From: Tubiluchus corallicola
Taxonomy: Eukaryota > Priapulida > Priapulimorpha > Priapulimorphida > Tubiluchidae
Length of the DNA: 64,000 nucleotides
Direction of reading: 5' to 3'
Assembly: GCA_030141605.1 (NCBI GenBank)
Contig: JAQGDQ010000329.1
Span: forward strand, 102,241-166,240
Below, one piece after another: positions 61,576 to 64,000 of the stretch. Under the pieces are notes generated by a model. The model was not told the DNA's origin. It saw only the letters and a list, made by a program, of their open reading frames with translations, and did no database searches. The position numbers and the translations under genes were made by a program. Numbering within the stretch: position 1 is the stretch's first letter; the number at the start of each line of letters is the position of its first letter.

Positions 61576-64000
61576 AATCTACATTACTAATACTCGCTAA
61601 GCGGCTAAGGAGTTAATTGCTGATTTTATTATGTTGGTTGTCGAAAGACAGAAGTCATATAAATCTGAGGCTCGTCATCATATGTTCATTATTGTTGATG
61701 TATATGTATAAAAAGTATGTACATTAATTGTCCCTCAACATAAATTTAATAGTTGACGACAGGATGGCAGCTGAAACTGTCAAAAAGAAATTTTCTTAGC
61801 TGCTATAATCACCCTTCATGCAGTAATGAAGCCAGACATTCCTAATTTTAGGCTGCTAAGCATACTCGGAGTGTGTGACCAATGTGCAGCTCACATCATC
61901 TTCAGTGTGTCAATATCTTACTTTATATAAACTCATTTGATAAAATTTATAGTATCTATAGTAAGCAACGTAATACTGTTTCACCGGCTGAGAGATTTCT
62001 AGCTGCAAATTACTGGCTGCACTGTGGATGCTTCCAGTCGCAAGTTCAAGACCTAAACATTCTCTGCACATTTTTATACACGTAGTTTGACAGAATGAAA
62101 ACCGGAATCCAGCTTTCAAAGGAAAGGCCTACTCATCAAGATCTTTGTTATGTGACTGCAACCTGGTTCATTATGAAATAAATTTATCCCTCTAAACTAG
62201 AATGATGTGTAATACTATTGTTTAAACTGTGCTCAGACTCAGCTACGTTATTGCTGTTGCTGGCAGATTCAGAGGCTCAGAGCGACCCACCCCTATTAAA
62301 GACTGTCACGATTGTGATGTGGCCGACCTTGTGAATCATCCAATCGTAAGCCGTTTGTGAACTCAAAATGGCAGCCACCTGGAATAGGAAGATTATGTTT
62401 AGTGCGGACATACATTGAATTAAAACAAGTTAAGCTCGGTGTACTTACTTAGGATTTTTTATTTAATGAGCAGTCATACTTTAATAGTGTGAATATTACT
62501 TCGAAATACATAGTATAAATTTATATAGAAGTGTGCTGTGAAGCATTAATTTTTCTTTCATTTTCTATAAAATCCGCGTTCCAAAAAGGTAAAAATGTTT
62601 ACATGTTGATGTTATAGTGTCAGTTATTCGTGTGCGATTGTGATATTACTGCATTACTGTAAACAGCAAAATGTGCGATATAAATATGGTTTGTATTGCC
62701 GGATATATCTATCGTTATGAATAGGTTATTTGATTAAAAAGCCAAGAAAATGCTAAAAAAACAAGAACTTTAATCGCTTGTTTCACAAGTTTGTAAATGA
62801 ATATGAAGTCTTCTAAGCGCTGATTAAATATAACCCAAAATATCAATACTTGTTTGGTGTAACACTTGTAATTTCAATACAAGACTTTGAAGCGTGTGCG
62901 CGTAAAATGTAACAGCTAAAGTAACATCAATGATACAGATTCTAAAGTAACGTCTTAAACCCGCTTGTTAAAACAACAGTCATAAAACAACTAGGCATAT
63001 TGTGTATAATAATAGGACTGTCATGTAAATGTAGATTGCAAATAGAAAAAGTACATAAAAAAGAAAAATAATCCACTAATCAATGAAGAATTTAGAAATA
63101 ATAGCTACAAAAAAAGGTAAATTTTGCAAATGCATAACTAAAAACGAAAAATAATGCACTAGTCAAAACAGACTTTAGAAATAAAAACTGTCATAACACT
63201 AGTTTCACAAAAAAGGTAAATTTTAGCAAAAGTGTGGTAACTAGAAAAGGAAAAATAATCCAAGAAAAGTTTTAGGCAGGACTTTTACCATTAAACAATA
63301 ACTTCATGATACTGCTGGATCAGGTCTATCTATCATTATTCAGGTGTTATATCAAGTGTTCTATCATTATTTGTTAAACAGGGTGGTACGTAACCCTTTG
63401 CTGGGGACAGTAAAAAAGGAAAAATAATCCAAGAAAAGTTTAAGGCAGAACATATACTGTGAAATGCAACATAGGCGTATGAGGTCGGGGGAGGGGTGCA
63501 TGTCCTTCCAGGGAAAATGAATTGTGCATTTTCAGGGCAAAAACTGGTTATTTTCAAGGTAAATAATTCTGTTTTAAAATTTCAAAATTTAAGATTTCAG
63601 TATTCAAAATTTGCTTGCGTACTACACTACAGCTTTGTATTGGCTGCAGTTAAAGTGTTTCTTGTATGACGAATTGTTCTAAGTTTTTAAAAAATTTTAA
63701 TGTTAATAATAGTGCCTACTATCAATTTTAGTTCCCTAATACATTTTTTAAGTACATCAGGATTACGCACATGTTTGCAAAAGGAAAACTTAGATAGTCA
63801 CCATTATTTCTTTTCAATTTCCGAAACGTTAGAAAAGTAATGCATTTTTGCTCAGTGAAAATGCATTGGTTGTGTCCTGTTAGACTCATGTTTTTTTAGT
63901 AAATGTTGTTATAATTTGGACTTCTTGCATTTGTATACTTTCACTGTTGCAATTGCTATAGAGTGTCAAAAAATGATTGCTTCCATTGTGCAAAGGAAAT
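61576..64000. other. Unduplicated AT-rich DNA; no gene recognised
   Basis: No convincing coding frame, exon series or RNA gene was found on either strand. A short degenerate repeat is described separately. Confidence 0.5.
63058..63445. repeat. Degenerate short repeats
   Basis: The motif GGAAAAATAATCCAAGAAAA occurs near 63249 and 63417, with weaker relatives near 63063 and 63148. A nearby AAAAAAGGTAAATTTT motif occurs near 63110 and 63210. Confidence 0.5.

Overview
The window looks like nuclear DNA of an invertebrate animal. It is AT-rich outside the first 5.9 kb, has split genes with GT/AG introns, microsatellites, LINE relics and hAT-like elements, and shows no operons or bacterial signals. 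The phylum cannot be fixed from this sequence. An I/Jockey-type LINE and an array of intronless class A GPCRs would suit a cnidarian, mollusc or arthropod.

Layout. (1) 1-5884: a GC-richer, nearly complete non-LTR retrotransposon with ORF1 and an ORF2 carrying APE endonuclease, reverse transcriptase, RNase H and a zinc knuckle. One in-frame stop splits the end of ORF2. (2) 5885-57590: three direct copies (A, B, C) of a segment of about 16-18 kb. Each copy holds a seven-exon minus-strand gene for a JmjC (cupin-8) dioxygenase, with an intronless plus-strand rhodopsin-class GPCR nested in its second intron. (3) 57590-64000: unduplicated DNA with a CT microsatellite, three decayed LINE pieces, a hAT MITE with perfect 8-bp target duplications, and AT-rich sequence without recognisable genes.

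The JmjC gene is intact only in copy C. Its exons join in consistent phase to give 393 residues: signal peptide, JmjC fold with an H-x-D...H iron triad and a 2-oxoglutarate lysine, one canonical EF-hand, and a C-terminal HDEL. This predicts a soluble ER-lumen hydroxylase that may sense calcium. Copies A and B share a stop codon in the signal peptide and a deletion fusing exons 1 and 2. A has also lost the start of exon 4. B has an 11-bp insertion in exon 3 and has lost most of exon 5, including the second iron histidine. In contrast, all three nested GPCRs are open and differ by scattered substitutions and a 3-residue indel at the TM2/first extracellular loop boundary. The array therefore seems to keep the guest gene while the host copies decay.

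Copy B is a mosaic. Its head is almost identical to C's head and its tail almost identical to A's tail, with switches near 25.95 kb and 37.5 kb. This is what unequal crossing-over between A-like and C-like units would leave, possibly with later gene conversion. A perfect 146-bp palindrome sits just inside intron 6 in all three copies.
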